A DNA stretch of 64,000 nt. Origin: a virus. The translations under genes and the position numbers were made by a program. Numbering within the stretch: position 1 is the stretch's first letter; each line of letters opens with the position of its first letter. Below are positions 36,230 to 45,096 of the stretch, one piece after another. Under the pieces are notes generated by a model. The model had not been told where the DNA came from and did no database searches. It was given only the letters and a program-made list of their open reading frames with translations. The stretch is taken from positions 1 to 64,000 of the IMG/VR virus record IMGVR_UViG_3300046328_000506; one strand, given 5' to 3'.

Positions 36230-36658
36230 TTAGCTTAATATAAAGTTAGTATCGTTTGAAATTATTGTAATAAAAGTATTTTGATGTCTAATTATTAAAT
36301 TTACATCATTATTAATCGTTTGTCCTCCTGTTGTGATAACAGTAATAATATTACCTGTAGAATCTGTTTTTACTATTGATACTTCTTTACCAGCATTACT
36401 AATAGCAGTTGGTAAAGTAAGAGTAACATCACCTGAAGTACAATTTACTTGATAAATAGTATTATAAACTAAACTTGTATTTGTACTTATAGAAGATATA
36501 GTCGGAGGTGTAGGTGCTGAAGGAGTAGACGGATTATCTATCCAAGTACCAGCACTTCTCAGTTCTAATTTACCAGTATCTAAATTAAAAATTACATCTC
36601 CATTAGACCAACTTCTTGCTGCAATTTCAGCATTTGTATATCCTATATTTGCTTGCAT
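36230..36658 (-). CDS. Small fibre-associated protein with stalk-and-tip look
   Basis: This 142-residue product has an N-terminal segment shared in style with phage fibres (WSNGDVIFNLDTGKLELRSAG), then a P-rich linker (PSTPSAPTPPT), then a beta domain (DVTLTLPTAI ... KEVSIVKTDSTGN) that resembles the tip module in many phage tail fibres. Start and upstream stop overlap by one base. The role is inferred from composition and context. Confidence 0.55.
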   Translation of the reverse strand: MQANIGYTNAEIAARSWSNGDVIFNLDTGKLELRSAGTWIDNPSTPSAPTPPTISSISTNTSLVYNTIYQVNCTSGDVTLTLPTAISNAGKEVSIVKTDSTGNIITVITTGGQTINNDVNLIIRHQNTFITIISNDTNFILS

Positions 36659-37068
36659 TATTTTACATATTTATTGAAATATCCAAGAGAATCACCTCTT
36701 GCTATTGCATTATTAATTAAATCATCAACTATTGTAGGTTGTGTAAGTAAAAATTGAAAGAAATCAAACTCACCTATTGGTTCACCTTTTGTATCTGTGT
36801 GTAACAAAGTTGGAGGTAAAGTAGAATTATCATATTCTAAATACTCACCAGTTAAACTATAAACTTGTTCGTTATTACTTGCAATTAATTCACCTGTTGT
36901 AGTTAGGTTTTCTATTACTTCCCCAAGATTATTCTCGTGGTATATTTTGACAAAGAATAATACTGAGTTAGCATCTTCTGAATCAAATAAAAATTTCTTC
37001 TTTTCAGCATAGTAAAATCTTTTTACTCCTGCTATTTTTGGATAATCTGATATGTATATTTTTGTCAT
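36658..37068 (-). CDS. Hypothetical tail-fibre assembly or accessory protein
   Basis: The 136-residue protein differs from its neighbours in being charged and aromatic (RFYYAEKKKFLFDSEDAN) with a C-terminal helix (VDDLINNAIARGDSL). That profile is more like a fibre-assembly chaperone than a fibre. It lies between LamG-like adhesins and a collar-like gene. No family is recognised. Confidence 0.5.
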   Translation of the reverse strand: MTKIYISDYPKIAGVKRFYYAEKKKFLFDSEDANSVLFFVKIYHENNLGEVIENLTTTGELIASNNEQVYSLTGEYLEYDNSTLPPTLLHTDTKGEPIGEFDFFQFLLTQPTIVDDLINNAIARGDSLGYFNKYVK

Positions 37069-37078
37069 ATTTTGTATT

Positions 37079-37849
37079 TTAGTATGTTATTGTTGAACCA
37101 AGAGAATTAACCCAAGCACCACCACCTAAGTTAGACGTAGCACCAAAGCTATTAAGTGTTGTGTGCAGTTGGTTTGGGCTATTATCTGTGGCTTGCGTGC
37201 CTGACTTTTGATTAAAATTATAATTTACTACAATGTTACTTTCTAACCCACTTATGTTATTCCCAAAAGATGTATATAGTTGATTTATTTGTCCTACAGT
37301 TATGTTATTATTAAATATTTTAAAATCATACAAAATCATATTTTGAAAATTTGTATTTGCTGGCTGTAAGACTGGTGGGTTAATATCTGCATTAACACCT
37401 CCTATTGTCAAATAAGTATTTGATACATTTATGTTAGTAATCAATGCATTTGTACCTGTATTTACTAAAACACCATCAACATATAATAGCAAAGAAGTAC
37501 CATTTCTTACCATTGTTACTTGGTATGTTCTATTTAATGAAATAGTTGGACTGGTAATTACTACTGAGTTACCTGCTGAATTTCTAATAGTTGCATAAAA
37601 AACACCTGTGCTTAATACATATATACTATAATTAGGAACTCCATTATAAACACTAAAAACTATTCCGTCAACAGGATTTAATGAAATTACATTTACAATA
37701 GTAGAAATAGAGAAATTACCTGTTCCAAAGTTAAAAATACTTGCAGGAGAAGGTGTAAAGGTACTTTGATTTGTACCATTAAACTTTAAACCATTTCCAA
37801 TCTGATTGACTGTGATTAAGTCTGTATTTCCTTTTGTTAAAGTTTTCAA
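37079..37849 (-). CDS. LamG/concanavalin-like adhesin, copy 2
   Basis: This 256-residue protein looks like a LamG-type jelly roll: GLKFNGTN at the start, then a strand-rich core with SLLLYVDGVLVNTG and ILYDFKIFNN near residues 120-180, features of Laminin_G_3 domains that bind carbohydrate. The last 70 residues resemble those of the gene just upstream (YNFNQKSG.. and WVNSLGSTITY versus YDFNQKQG.. and WVNSLGGSITY), so the pair arose by tandem duplication. The start overlaps the upstream stop by four bases. It is likely a receptor-binding or decoration protein. Confidence 0.65.
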   Translation of the reverse strand: MKTLTKGNTDLITVNQIGNGLKFNGTNQSTFTPSPASIFNFGTGNFSISTIVNVISLNPVDGIVFSVYNGVPNYSIYVLSTGVFYATIRNSAGNSVVITSPTISLNRTYQVTMVRNGTSLLLYVDGVLVNTGTNALITNINVSNTYLTIGGVNADINPPVLQPANTNFQNMILYDFKIFNNNITVGQINQLYTSFGNNISGLESNIVVNYNFNQKSGTQATDNSPNQLHTTLNSFGATSNLGGGAWVNSLGSTITY

Positions 37850-38601
37850 TATGTTATGCTACCTCCTAAGCTATTTACCCATGAATTATTTACTCCTAAA
37901 CTTGTATTTGCAAAATTAGTAAGAGTTCCATTTAAGTTATTTGTAGATTTATCTATTAATGTATTCCCTTGTTTTTGATTAAAGTCGTAATTAGCAACTA
38001 TGTTAGAAGTAAGTCCTGTTAAATTTGTTCCAAAACTTTCGTATAATTGAGTAGCCTCCCCTGTAGAAAGAGCTTTATTAACTATCTTTAAATCGTATAT
38101 TATGTGATTAGCATAATAAGCGTAGTTTGGTAAATATACAACACTACCTAATTGCCAGTTTGTATATGCTTGTGTATTATCTGCCAATGTAAATCCCCCT
38201 GAATATAAAGGTATTGCCTCTGTTACTTGTCCATTGACATTAAAATATCCTGTTCCATCACCTCTTGCTATAAAAGAAACATTGTAAAGTACATTTATAG
38301 AAAGATTAACATTAATATATAAGTCTAATAATCGAGAATTTCCAGAAAACAACTGAACATCAATAAAAGAAGCAGCATATACTATTCTATAACTTCTTAA
38401 AGTAATTGAACTCGTATCTTGTGCTGAAAGAATATAATTGTTATTTACGCTAAACGCTTTTGGTGTAAATGAAAAATAGAAAGAAATTGGTGAAATTGGA
38501 GTAGTTGGTACACTATTTAACCCACTTCCTAAATTAACAAAATCATTTACTCCATCATATAACAAACCATTTCCTATCAAATTTGCTGTTCCTACATTCA
38601 T
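37846..38601 (-). CDS. LamG/concanavalin-like adhesin, copy 1
   Basis: The 251-residue tandem paralogue of the next gene begins GLLYDGVNDFVNLG, the typical opening of LamG-like domains, and has a YFNVNGQV strand and a HIIYDLKIVNKAL strand in the expected places. The N-terminal two thirds have diverged strongly from the paralogue, while the C-terminal 70 residues remain similar, which suggests that the C-terminus anchors to a common partner and the jelly roll varies with receptor. It overlaps both neighbours. Confidence 0.65.
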   Translation of the reverse strand: MNVGTANLIGNGLLYDGVNDFVNLGSGLNSVPTTPISPISFYFSFTPKAFSVNNNYILSAQDTSSITLRSYRIVYAASFIDVQLFSGNSRLLDLYINVNLSINVLYNVSFIARGDGTGYFNVNGQVTEAIPLYSGGFTLADNTQAYTNWQLGSVVYLPNYAYYANHIIYDLKIVNKALSTGEATQLYESFGTNLTGLTSNIVANYDFNQKQGNTLIDKSTNNLNGTLTNFANTSLGVNNSWVNSLGGSITY

Positions 38602-39935
38602 TACGCTAATTTAGTTAAGTTAAAGTTTGTAGAAGTTATCGTGTTATTCGCGTTTGCAGTTCCCCAAATTACTGTTACACTTAGAAGTTGAGATATTGTA
38701 GTATCAACAGTATTTGTAGCTGTATTAAGCAAACATATTTTTTCTTCTGTGGTATTATCTCTGAAATACTTAAATAAACCTTGTGAGAATATTGTACCAC
38801 TTACACCAGTTGTTCTATTAGTCAATTCAAAATCTAATTCAAATCTTCTTGTGCCAGTAATACTTAATAAAGTTGTTGCTGTTGTATCTAAAATAGTTAC
38901 AGCATTTAATTTTACTTGTATTCTAATAGTAGGTGGGATAGCGTCATCACCGATAAAACCTTGCACTCTACCTTTCAAAGTTTTACCAACCACAAAGAAA
39001 CTTGCAGGTAAAGAAAGAGTACCTTGCCCAGTCCCTAATAAAGTTGTTTCTGCTACAGTATTAGCTACTGTTTGACTTGCAGTTTGAGTAAATATTGTGG
39101 CGTTTAACCACTCGTTTATTCCACCTATGTCATATCTATAAGATTGTTGTGCTGAATCCCAAATATCTAATCCTGTTATTTCTTGTGGAGGTGCTGCTAT
39201 ACCTGATAAATTGCCTAAAAATCTATTATTCTGAATGTTTTGAATTTCAGTAAGTAAGATTTGAGCAAAAGGAAGGCTACGCCAAGTAGTACCATCGTAC
39301 CACTCTAATCTACCTGTTGTTGTATTTGAATACAATTGACCAATTAAAGGCGAAGGGATGGCAACACTTCTATTAGCTGTAGTTCCACTAAATCTTTCAA
39401 CAAAAGTGTTAAAAGCTATATTAGTAATATTACCAGAACTTCTACCAACTAAACTATTTGTTGTAACAGCAAAATCTTGTTCATTAGCTAATGCTGCTGT
39501 AGGATTAGATTTGATTGTATTTGCAGCACCTTGAGCTAATTGTGTGTTAGTAATTGAGTTATTTATTACTATTGCAGTAATTGAAGGAGTTCCATCATTA
39601 TACGTAAAATCAATTGTAGAACTATCTACTAAAATCGTACCTACAGCGTCTTGCGCTTGCTCATCTGTATAAAGTGCACCACCAACTTCCATATCCCACA
39701 ATACCCATGTAGCTGATAAATAAAGAATACCATCACCAGGCTGAACAGTAGTTCCTCCAACTGTACCACTATTAGTTCCGATTAACCATAAATCACCTTC
39801 AGTAGGAGTAGACGGATAACTTGGATTTGTATTGGCATTAGTAATAATACCTTTAACATTTATTACATTACCACTTACTACACCAGTTTCATAATAGTCT
39901 AACTCGTTTGTAAATGGATTAAATTTCCATGCCAT
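38601..39935 (-). CDS. Tail-fibre protein
   Basis: The 444-residue protein has the classical phage fibre opening (WKFNPFTNELDYYETG), then PTEGDLWLIGT-type and LYSNTTTGRLEWYDGTTWR segments that recur in fibres of Bacteroidota phages. It has low-charge, T/N-rich sequence and a C-terminal beta domain with TVIWGTANANNT. It is predicted to be a trimeric fibre shaft plus tip. It shares one base with the LamG gene downstream and lies 18 bases from the next gene upstream. Confidence 0.65.
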   Translation of the reverse strand: MAWKFNPFTNELDYYETGVVSGNVINVKGIITNANTNPSYPSTPTEGDLWLIGTNSGTVGGTTVQPGDGILYLSATWVLWDMEVGGALYTDEQAQDAVGTILVDSSTIDFTYNDGTPSITAIVINNSITNTQLAQGAANTIKSNPTAALANEQDFAVTTNSLVGRSSGNITNIAFNTFVERFSGTTANRSVAIPSPLIGQLYSNTTTGRLEWYDGTTWRSLPFAQILLTEIQNIQNNRFLGNLSGIAAPPQEITGLDIWDSAQQSYRYDIGGINEWLNATIFTQTASQTVANTVAETTLLGTGQGTLSLPASFFVVGKTLKGRVQGFIGDDAIPPTIRIQVKLNAVTILDTTATTLLSITGTRRFELDFELTNRTTGVSGTIFSQGLFKYFRDNTTEEKICLLNTATNTVDTTISQLLSVTVIWGTANANNTITSTNFNLTKLA

Positions 39936-39953
39936 ATTTTTATATTTTTATAA

Positions 39954-40787
39954 TTATATTACTGTCCAAGAAGCAAATCCCCCCATATTTTCAAATCTGA
40001 AATTACTTCTGCATCCGTAAGGACTATTATCTTGTGTAGTTCCAAATATATACTCTTTACTTACTACATCAAAAACAACAGTGCTTGTAAAAACAGTTAC
40101 GTTATTTCTTTTAAATTCTAATCTACCATTAGGTAATACTAACATCTCATAATCAGCAGATGTCGCTGTATTTGCAGCAAAAACAAATGTTGTTGAACTT
40201 GGATTATATTCATACCACAGAGGAGTATGTCCTCCTGGAGTGTGCATTTGCATTACTACTGTAGGGTTTGTATAACTTGGAGTTATATAATTTCCAGCAT
40301 TAGCTTCAACATTACCTCGTTCTTGTAAGAAATATTGTAAAGAACCTAACCATCCTGAAGGAGTGTTATCTTCCATAGTCCATTTCATAGAAGAACCTAC
40401 TTGTACTTTTCTTGCTGATACAGTATTTAAGTAAGGGTTAGGAGTACAATTATTGATATTATTTGTGTAACATATCCAACCATCTCCACCAGAACCATAT
40501 TCAAATTGTATCATTTCAGTAGGAGAGCATATTACAGAATCTACAAATTCAACAAAACTAATACTATCACTACAAGCTGTCCCAAAAGCAGTATAGTTAG
40601 CAGTTACATTAAATGTAAAATTACCACTGACACCAATATCTCCAGCACTTGTTAAAGTTAGATTAGGAGCAGAATATGAAGCAGTTAAAGGGTAACTTAC
40701 GTTACTTTGGACTGCTGTAGCTGTAAATGATAATCCTGTAACCGAAGCTAAATTAGATACAGTTTTTACTAAATTTATCGTTGGCAT
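39954..40787 (-). CDS. Beta-rich tail adhesin
   Basis: This 277-residue protein starts with a BACON/Ig-like beta region (SLTASYSAPN-type strands, about 1-90), followed by a cysteine-containing region (ICSPTE, WICYTNNINNC) and a larger beta domain with HTPGGHTPLWYEYNP. The cysteines and aromatic residues suggest a carbohydrate-binding tip. There is no signal peptide. It sits directly after the coiled-coil fibre gene. Confidence 0.55.
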   Translation of the reverse strand: MPTINLVKTVSNLASVTGLSFTATAVQSNVSYPLTASYSAPNLTLTSAGDIGVSGNFTFNVTANYTAFGTACSDSISFVEFVDSVICSPTEMIQFEYGSGGDGWICYTNNINNCTPNPYLNTVSARKVQVGSSMKWTMEDNTPSGWLGSLQYFLQERGNVEANAGNYITPSYTNPTVVMQMHTPGGHTPLWYEYNPSSTTFVFAANTATSADYEMLVLPNGRLEFKRNNVTVFTSTVVFDVVSKEYIFGTTQDNSPYGCRSNFRFENMGGFASWTVI

Positions 40788-40788
40788 A

Positions 40789-41577
40789 TTAACTGTAGAT
40801 TAAAGCTGCTCTATTATCCCAAATATTTGTATGAGTTTGTGTTCCACCTGCCCAAGTAATTGTTAAACTACCTGTTGCTACAACTTCAACCATTCTCATT
40901 ATTTTCCATGTAGCAGCATTTGTTAAAGTTCCAGGTAAAGCCCATCCTACATAAGTTGTAGTTGAACCTGCTCCTGGAGTATTTGCTAATACATCTGTTC
41001 TTAAGACTGGTACTCCTCCTGTATTAACATGTATTCTACCGTATAAATCAGCAGAAGTTTGTATGTAGTCGCCAGTATTAGAAGTTGTAGATGAAAGTAC
41101 ATCTTGTCTTACTCCTAATATACTTACTCCACCATCACCACTTGCAGCTGGAGTATCCTCATACTTTACTAAATCATTTAATTTAGCTATAGTAGAAGTC
41201 TTAAAATCATTTACCTCAGCTATTAAATCAAGAATACTGTTTTGTATATCTGTAGTAACTACTAATAATGCTTGTAGCTCTGTAATAGCTGTTTGTAGCT
41301 CTGTTACAATAAGATTTGAGTTAGTTACCAATAAAGTAGTATCTGCTTCTATTGCTGTAACTAATGTTATAACGTTATTTAAAGAAGTTTCTATAGCTGC
41401 TGTATTAGCATCAATAGCCTGTACTGCCAATAATATCTCTGCTGTATCACTTTTTATATTTGTAAGTCTTGTTGTAATACCTACAAGATATGATTCAAGT
41501 AAATCTGGGTCTATAATCCTTGCCCAAATAGCTTGTAGTAACTCTATAATTCTCCCTGTTTCTATCGTTGTTTGCAT
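40789..41577 (-). CDS. Coiled-coil fibre with conserved GD-x-D-GR tip module
   Basis: The 262-residue first gene of the fibre block has a long heptad-type coiled coil (about residues 5-140, with many I/L/T/D repeats such as SDTAEILLAVQAIDANT). A short module found in many phage head or tail fibres follows: LGVRQDVLSS, then GDYIQTSADLYGRIHV. A small beta domain (ITWAGGTQTHTNIWDN) ends it. It is predicted to be a trimeric fibre. It starts the transcription unit facing the 540-base intergenic region. Confidence 0.6.
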   Translation of the reverse strand: MQTTIETGRIIELLQAIWARIIDPDLLESYLVGITTRLTNIKSDTAEILLAVQAIDANTAAIETSLNNVITLVTAIEADTTLLVTNSNLIVTELQTAITELQALLVVTTDIQNSILDLIAEVNDFKTSTIAKLNDLVKYEDTPAASGDGGVSILGVRQDVLSSTTSNTGDYIQTSADLYGRIHVNTGGVPVLRTDVLANTPGAGSTTTYVGWALPGTLTNAATWKIMRMVEVVATGSLTITWAGGTQTHTNIWDNRAALIYS

Positions 41578-42025
41578 ATAATTCTAATCTTTCTATGGTA
41601 CTTATATTGTTTTACAATGACTGTAGTTATTGTTCCAAATGTTGTAAGACATTGTTCACTAATATCGGAAGATTATCTCAATAGTTTATAGTATAGAACT
41701 TTGATACATAAATACTACAGAATATTAATATCATTATTTTTTATCATATAAAATACAACAGATTGCATCTGAGCTACAGTATATTGTATGTGCACATTCA
41801 AAAACTTATAAATATTGTCTTTCTATAGAGGAACAATTGTATACAACAACTCAGGTTTCACTACGGTGTAAGTGCTAAATACCCTATAACGCATTGATAC
41901 AGATACTCTTATACCACTATTTTACTGGTTTTAGAGTTAGCTATCATTAATATATGGCTAAATCGTAAAGTGTTAAAAATGCCCTTTATCAAATTGAGTA
42001 TTAGATAGTTACAACAAATATTCAC

Positions 42026-42041
42026 TTTCACGCCTGTGAAA
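42026..42041. promoter_or_regulatory. Inverted repeat TTTCAC-4-GTGAAA upstream of the RepL promoter
   Basis: TTTCACGCCTGTGAAA is a 6-bp inverted repeat with a 4-base centre, 20 bases upstream of the -33 element of the next promoter. TGTGAAAATA recurs inside the promoter spacer (42070-42079). This layout suits a repressor or activator site acting on the RepL operon. Confidence 0.4.
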
Positions 42042-42060
42042 ATAAAACAGTTACCATAAA

Positions 42061-42092
42061 TTTGCATGTATGTGAAAATATTCGTATATTTG
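42061..42092 (+). promoter_or_regulatory. Bacteroidota-type promoter of the RepL operon
   Basis: TTTG at 42061-42064 and TATATTTG at 42085-42092 are separated by 20 bases, matching -33 TTTG and -7 TAnnTTTG. The predicted start near 42099 leaves a leader of about 19 bases before ATG 42118. The spacing is identical to that of the promoter at 4460-4491. Confidence 0.65.
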
Positions 42093-42117
42093 TAAACGAT
42101 TATAAACAATTTACATT

Positions 42118-42645
42118 ATGGAAAAAATAAAACTACAAAAAAAGCCCAAAAAAGCGTTTGACAAAAAGAAAACTCCTTTTGAAAAACCTAAGTTTGAAGA
42201 ATCTGATTTAGGTACAAATATATTTATAAGCTACCTACAAATCCCTGTATCACATTTTCCAGCAAAAAATGAGTACGTTAAAGATGATGAAGGAATACTT
42301 GTCAATAAAGAAGTTGATGTTGAATATACACCCTATACAAAAGTCTATCAAAAATCAAATCTAAGATTAATAATAGCGGGTTTAACTGATAAATCTAAAA
42401 GTTTGTATTTGTGGATTACGTATGAACTGGATTCTAATAAAGATTATTTGTGGATTAATGTGCCAAGATATATGGAAGAAAACAAGCTATCTTCTCTAAC
42501 TACATACTACAATGCTATAAAAGAATTACAGCGTTGGAATATAATGGTAAACACTACAGTAAAAGGTGTATATTGGATTAATCCTGAATATTTCTTTCGT
42601 GGTAATAGAATTGAAAAATATCCAAACAACTTAGTAAAAAGATAA
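42118..42645 (+). CDS. RepL-like replication initiation protein (winged helix)
   Basis: The 175-residue protein has a basic N-terminal tail (KLQKKPKKAFDKKK), a central part with LYLWITYELDSNKDYLWINV, and the RepL-like winged-helix end, in which a helix (YYNAIKELQRWNIM) is followed by the wing GVYWINPEYFFRGNR. RepL initiators of small plasmids and the homologues in crAss-like phages share this WINP.YFFRG(N/D)R signature. The protein probably starts or controls phage DNA replication, possibly at the palindrome-rich region upstream. It is the first gene of a three-gene + strand island within - strand structural genes. Confidence 0.65.
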   Translation: MEKIKLQKKPKKAFDKKKTPFEKPKFEESDLGTNIFISYLQIPVSHFPAKNEYVKDDEGILVNKEVDVEYTPYTKVYQKSNLRLIIAGLTDKSKSLYLWITYELDSNKDYLWINVPRYMEENKLSSLTTYYNAIKELQRWNIMVNTTVKGVYWINPEYFFRGNRIEKYPNNLVKR

Positions 42646-42663
42646 TAAATTAAAAAAATAATT

Positions 42664-43512
42664 ATGGAAAACAAAAATTTATTTAAAGTAAATTTAGCGA
42701 TTGCTTTTAGGTGGGCATTGAAGTATGATAAAAGATTATTTATGAATTTATTAGACATGTTTAAAGAATTTAATTTTAATGAACATGGTTTATTAGATAA
42801 TTATATAATTGATGAAAGTGTTAATATTATAGAAGTATTAACTACTGCAATTAATGAATGTGGAGATTATGAGAGTATATTATCTTTTACTTGGCTGTTT
42901 GACAGGAGAGTTGAATATTATGATTATACAAACTATAAGTACACATTAGCAGAAGAGCACCCTTATAAAGAATTAATTCCTATCATAAAAGAAAAAAGAA
43001 ATTGGCTTGAAAAGAATGGAATAAGTAATTGGAGAAAATCTTTAAACCATGAAAAACACCAACACTTTAGATTTTGGATAAATAAAATATTAACTGCAAA
43101 TACAGATAAAGATAATAACTTATATAATAAAATATTACACTTATCATTGTTGCCAAATAACGATACAAGAGTATTTAGTCATTTATATTTATGTGATAAT
43201 CACAATAATAAGACAGATAGCTTTAATCAAATTTTAAAATATATTTTAGATAACAATATTATTCCAGATATACACAAGAAACAAGTAGAATTTATTGACC
43301 CAATAAATCCAGATAGACATAATCCAAGAATGGTTAAAACCTCTGGTGCTATTTTTGGTTTTTCTTATTTGGTATCTTTAACAGGTAATGAGCTAAAAGA
43401 TATTTATAAAACAAAAATAAAAAAACATCATTTAGGCTATTTGGAAAAACAAAGCTGGGCTTATGTAAATGCTGGGGATGATAATAGTTTGTATTATATT
43501 TATATAAAATAG
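42664..43512 (+). CDS. Hypothetical protein in the RepL operon
   Basis: The 282-residue soluble protein is rich in aromatic residues and histidine (HEKHQHFRFWINKIL in the middle). Its C-terminal part (HHLGYLEKQSWAYVNAG) lacks any motif I know. It starts 18 bases after the RepL-like gene, so it is probably co-transcribed and may act in replication or its control. The family is not recognised. Confidence 0.55.
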   Translation: MENKNLFKVNLAIAFRWALKYDKRLFMNLLDMFKEFNFNEHGLLDNYIIDESVNIIEVLTTAINECGDYESILSFTWLFDRRVEYYDYTNYKYTLAEEHPYKELIPIIKEKRNWLEKNGISNWRKSLNHEKHQHFRFWINKILTANTDKDNNLYNKILHLSLLPNNDTRVFSHLYLCDNHNNKTDSFNQILKYILDNNIIPDIHKKQVEFIDPINPDRHNPRMVKTSGAIFGFSYLVSLTGNELKDIYKTKIKKHHLGYLEKQSWAYVNAGDDNSLYYIYIK

Positions 43513-43567
43513 TTGGAACTAATAGATAAAACGAATAGTTATAGTAGTATAAACAACATTTAAAAAT

Positions 43568-43984
43568 ATGAAGAAAATAATTTTAATAGTAGGATTAGTA
43601 TTAGTGAGTTTAGTGGGATATAGTCAGGCAGATTGGGTAGCAGCAGATAGTTTATCAGAAGTGGTTGTGAACGGAAATGAATACGAAGAAGTGAAATCTC
43701 AATTAACTACTATTTATAAAGGAAAGATTTTTAAACCTACTACAGATTTAACAAATACACCAAAAGATGTTAGAGATTGGTTTCTTAGCGGTGAGGAATT
43801 AAAAAGAAAAGATACATGGATTTTTATGATACCATTTAATAAAAAACATATAGCATTAAATGATATAACAAATAGGTATAAATATTCTACAATAAAAGAT
43901 GTTGGTGATAAAAAATACTTTACTTTTTTTATTGAAAAGACAGAAGATGGAAGATATAAATACACAACTTTGTTTTTTAATTAA
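43568..43984 (+). CDS. Secreted protein with signal peptide (second copy type)
   Basis: The 138-residue protein has a signal peptide (KKIILIVGLVLVSLVG core, then YSQA, cleavage likely after residue 20 or 21). The mature part is acidic at first (DWVAADSLSEVV), then basic and aromatic. The leader closely resembles that of the protein at 436-927, but the mature regions are not obviously similar. It ends six bases before a strong bidirectional terminator. Export of phage proteins in a Gram-negative host suggests an envelope role; the family is unknown. Confidence 0.65.
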   Translation: MKKIILIVGLVLVSLVGYSQADWVAADSLSEVVVNGNEYEEVKSQLTTIYKGKIFKPTTDLTNTPKDVRDWFLSGEELKRKDTWIFMIPFNKKHIALNDITNRYKYSTIKDVGDKKYFTFFIEKTEDGRYKYTTLFFN

Positions 43985-43989
43985 AATGT

Positions 43990-44022
43990 AAAAAGGAGAG
44001 ATTAAGTCAATCTCTCCTTTTT
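43990..44022. terminator. Bidirectional rho-independent terminator
   Basis: AAAAAGGAGAGATT (43990-44003) and AATCTCTCCTTTTT (44009-44022) form a perfect 14-bp stem with loop AAGTC. U-runs are present for both directions, so it can end the + strand RepL operon and the - strand cargo block, which converge here. Confidence 0.9.
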
Positions 44023-44031
44023 TTATGCTCT

Positions 44032-45084
44032 TTACAAATCTTTTATTTTTTCAAACATTTCTTTTGACAACGGATATGTTCCTGTATGACTTTGCATATT
44101 AGCTAATGCACGTTTAAATCTACCAGAAGGGTCTGCCGCAGCAATTTCATTTATTTGACTTGCATGAGATGTGGTATCCCAATTTTTTATTACTTCTGAT
44201 TTACTATTATCACGCAAATTTATACGAGATACAGTAACTCTACCTAAATTTTGTCCAGCGTTATTTGTTACAGATAAAGTCATTTCGTATTTATAATCAT
44301 TTGGATTTCCACCACCACCATCACCTCCAGTTTTTATCGGAGTAGGAGTATTAAAATCCATTTTAGATGCTGCTAAATACTCTAAATTTTCATCTAACCC
44401 AAGCTGCTTATTTATACCTCTTTTATAAGTAGTTGCATTAGATTTCAATGCTTGATTTCTATTGTAAGCATCTGATAACAGTTGAGCTTGCTCTTTTGTA
44501 ATTTGATTTGATTGAAACATTTGAGCAATTCTTTCATCATCAGGATTACCAAATTTAGCAGCTAAATCTCCTTGTGATGCTCTCATCTTATCTTGGTACG
44601 CTACATTACCTGAATTTTTACCATAAGCAGTATTGCTTGTATCAGTATATTTCTCAGTATATAAAGTACGTTTAGCACCGTCTTCTGGCTTAATATCTCT
44701 TGGTTTTGTTGTAGCACTATACCCAGAAGCCATAGTTTTATTTACAGTATTTACTATAGGCTTTTTACCCATTCTACCTGCATTTTGAAACTTAGGAATA
44801 CCACCACCCATTTTAAATTTAGGGATTATAATTCCCCCAAACTTTTGAGAAGGTATCATTTCAACAGACTCTTGCTCACCTTGTGGAGATGTAACACCTA
44901 ACATTTCTGCAACCATACCTATAATCTCATTACCCAATTCTTCATTAGGTTCTTGCATATAGGCTTGTATCATTGCAACTAATTGTGTTTCAGGATTTTC
45001 TTGTTCTTCCTGTGGCATTTGTTCTTGGGGAGCTTCCATCATTTCTCCCCCTTCTTGATAAATTCTTAGATAATTTTTTTTCAT
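44032..45084 (-). CDS. Cargo-type protein with YQEGG leader
   Basis: The 350-residue product begins with a short basic leader ending in IYQEGG (8-13), then an acidic Q/E-rich linker, then a helical unit (YMQEPNEELGNEIIGMVAEML), then KFGG, KFKMGG and KFQNAG copies (about 75-100), then a basic middle and a beta-rich C-terminal part (KYEMTLSVTNNAGQNLG). The front 100 residues share this layout with the next gene upstream, which suggests duplication. It is likely an internal virion protein. It is the last gene of the unit, ending at the bidirectional terminator. Confidence 0.55.
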   Translation of the reverse strand: MKKNYLRIYQEGGEMMEAPQEQMPQEEQENPETQLVAMIQAYMQEPNEELGNEIIGMVAEMLGVTSPQGEQESVEMIPSQKFGGIIIPKFKMGGGIPKFQNAGRMGKKPIVNTVNKTMASGYSATTKPRDIKPEDGAKRTLYTEKYTDTSNTAYGKNSGNVAYQDKMRASQGDLAAKFGNPDDERIAQMFQSNQITKEQAQLLSDAYNRNQALKSNATTYKRGINKQLGLDENLEYLAASKMDFNTPTPIKTGGDGGGGNPNDYKYEMTLSVTNNAGQNLGRVTVSRINLRDNSKSEVIKNWDTTSHASQINEIAAADPSGRFKRALANMQSHTGTYPLSKEMFEKIKDL

Positions 45085-45096
45085 ATAAGTTTTATA

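Larger units (their letters stand above)
41578..42117. other. 540-base divergent intergenic region with several short palindromes
   Basis: No convincing gene lies here. It separates the - strand fibre block from the + strand RepL operon. Perfect short palindromes are ATATTAATAT (41722-41731), ATGTGCACAT (41788-41797), TTGTATACAA (41837-41846) and an inverted repeat at 42026-42041. Next to a replication initiator, this is a candidate origin or regulatory region. No iterons longer than about 10 bases were seen. A clear - strand promoter was not found. Confidence 0.45.

Noticed and set aside
41909-42109. 66-codon - strand frame in the divergent region
   Set aside because: It starts inside the RepL operon promoter, has biased I/C/Y content typical of random AT-rich frames, and has no overlap coupling or motif.
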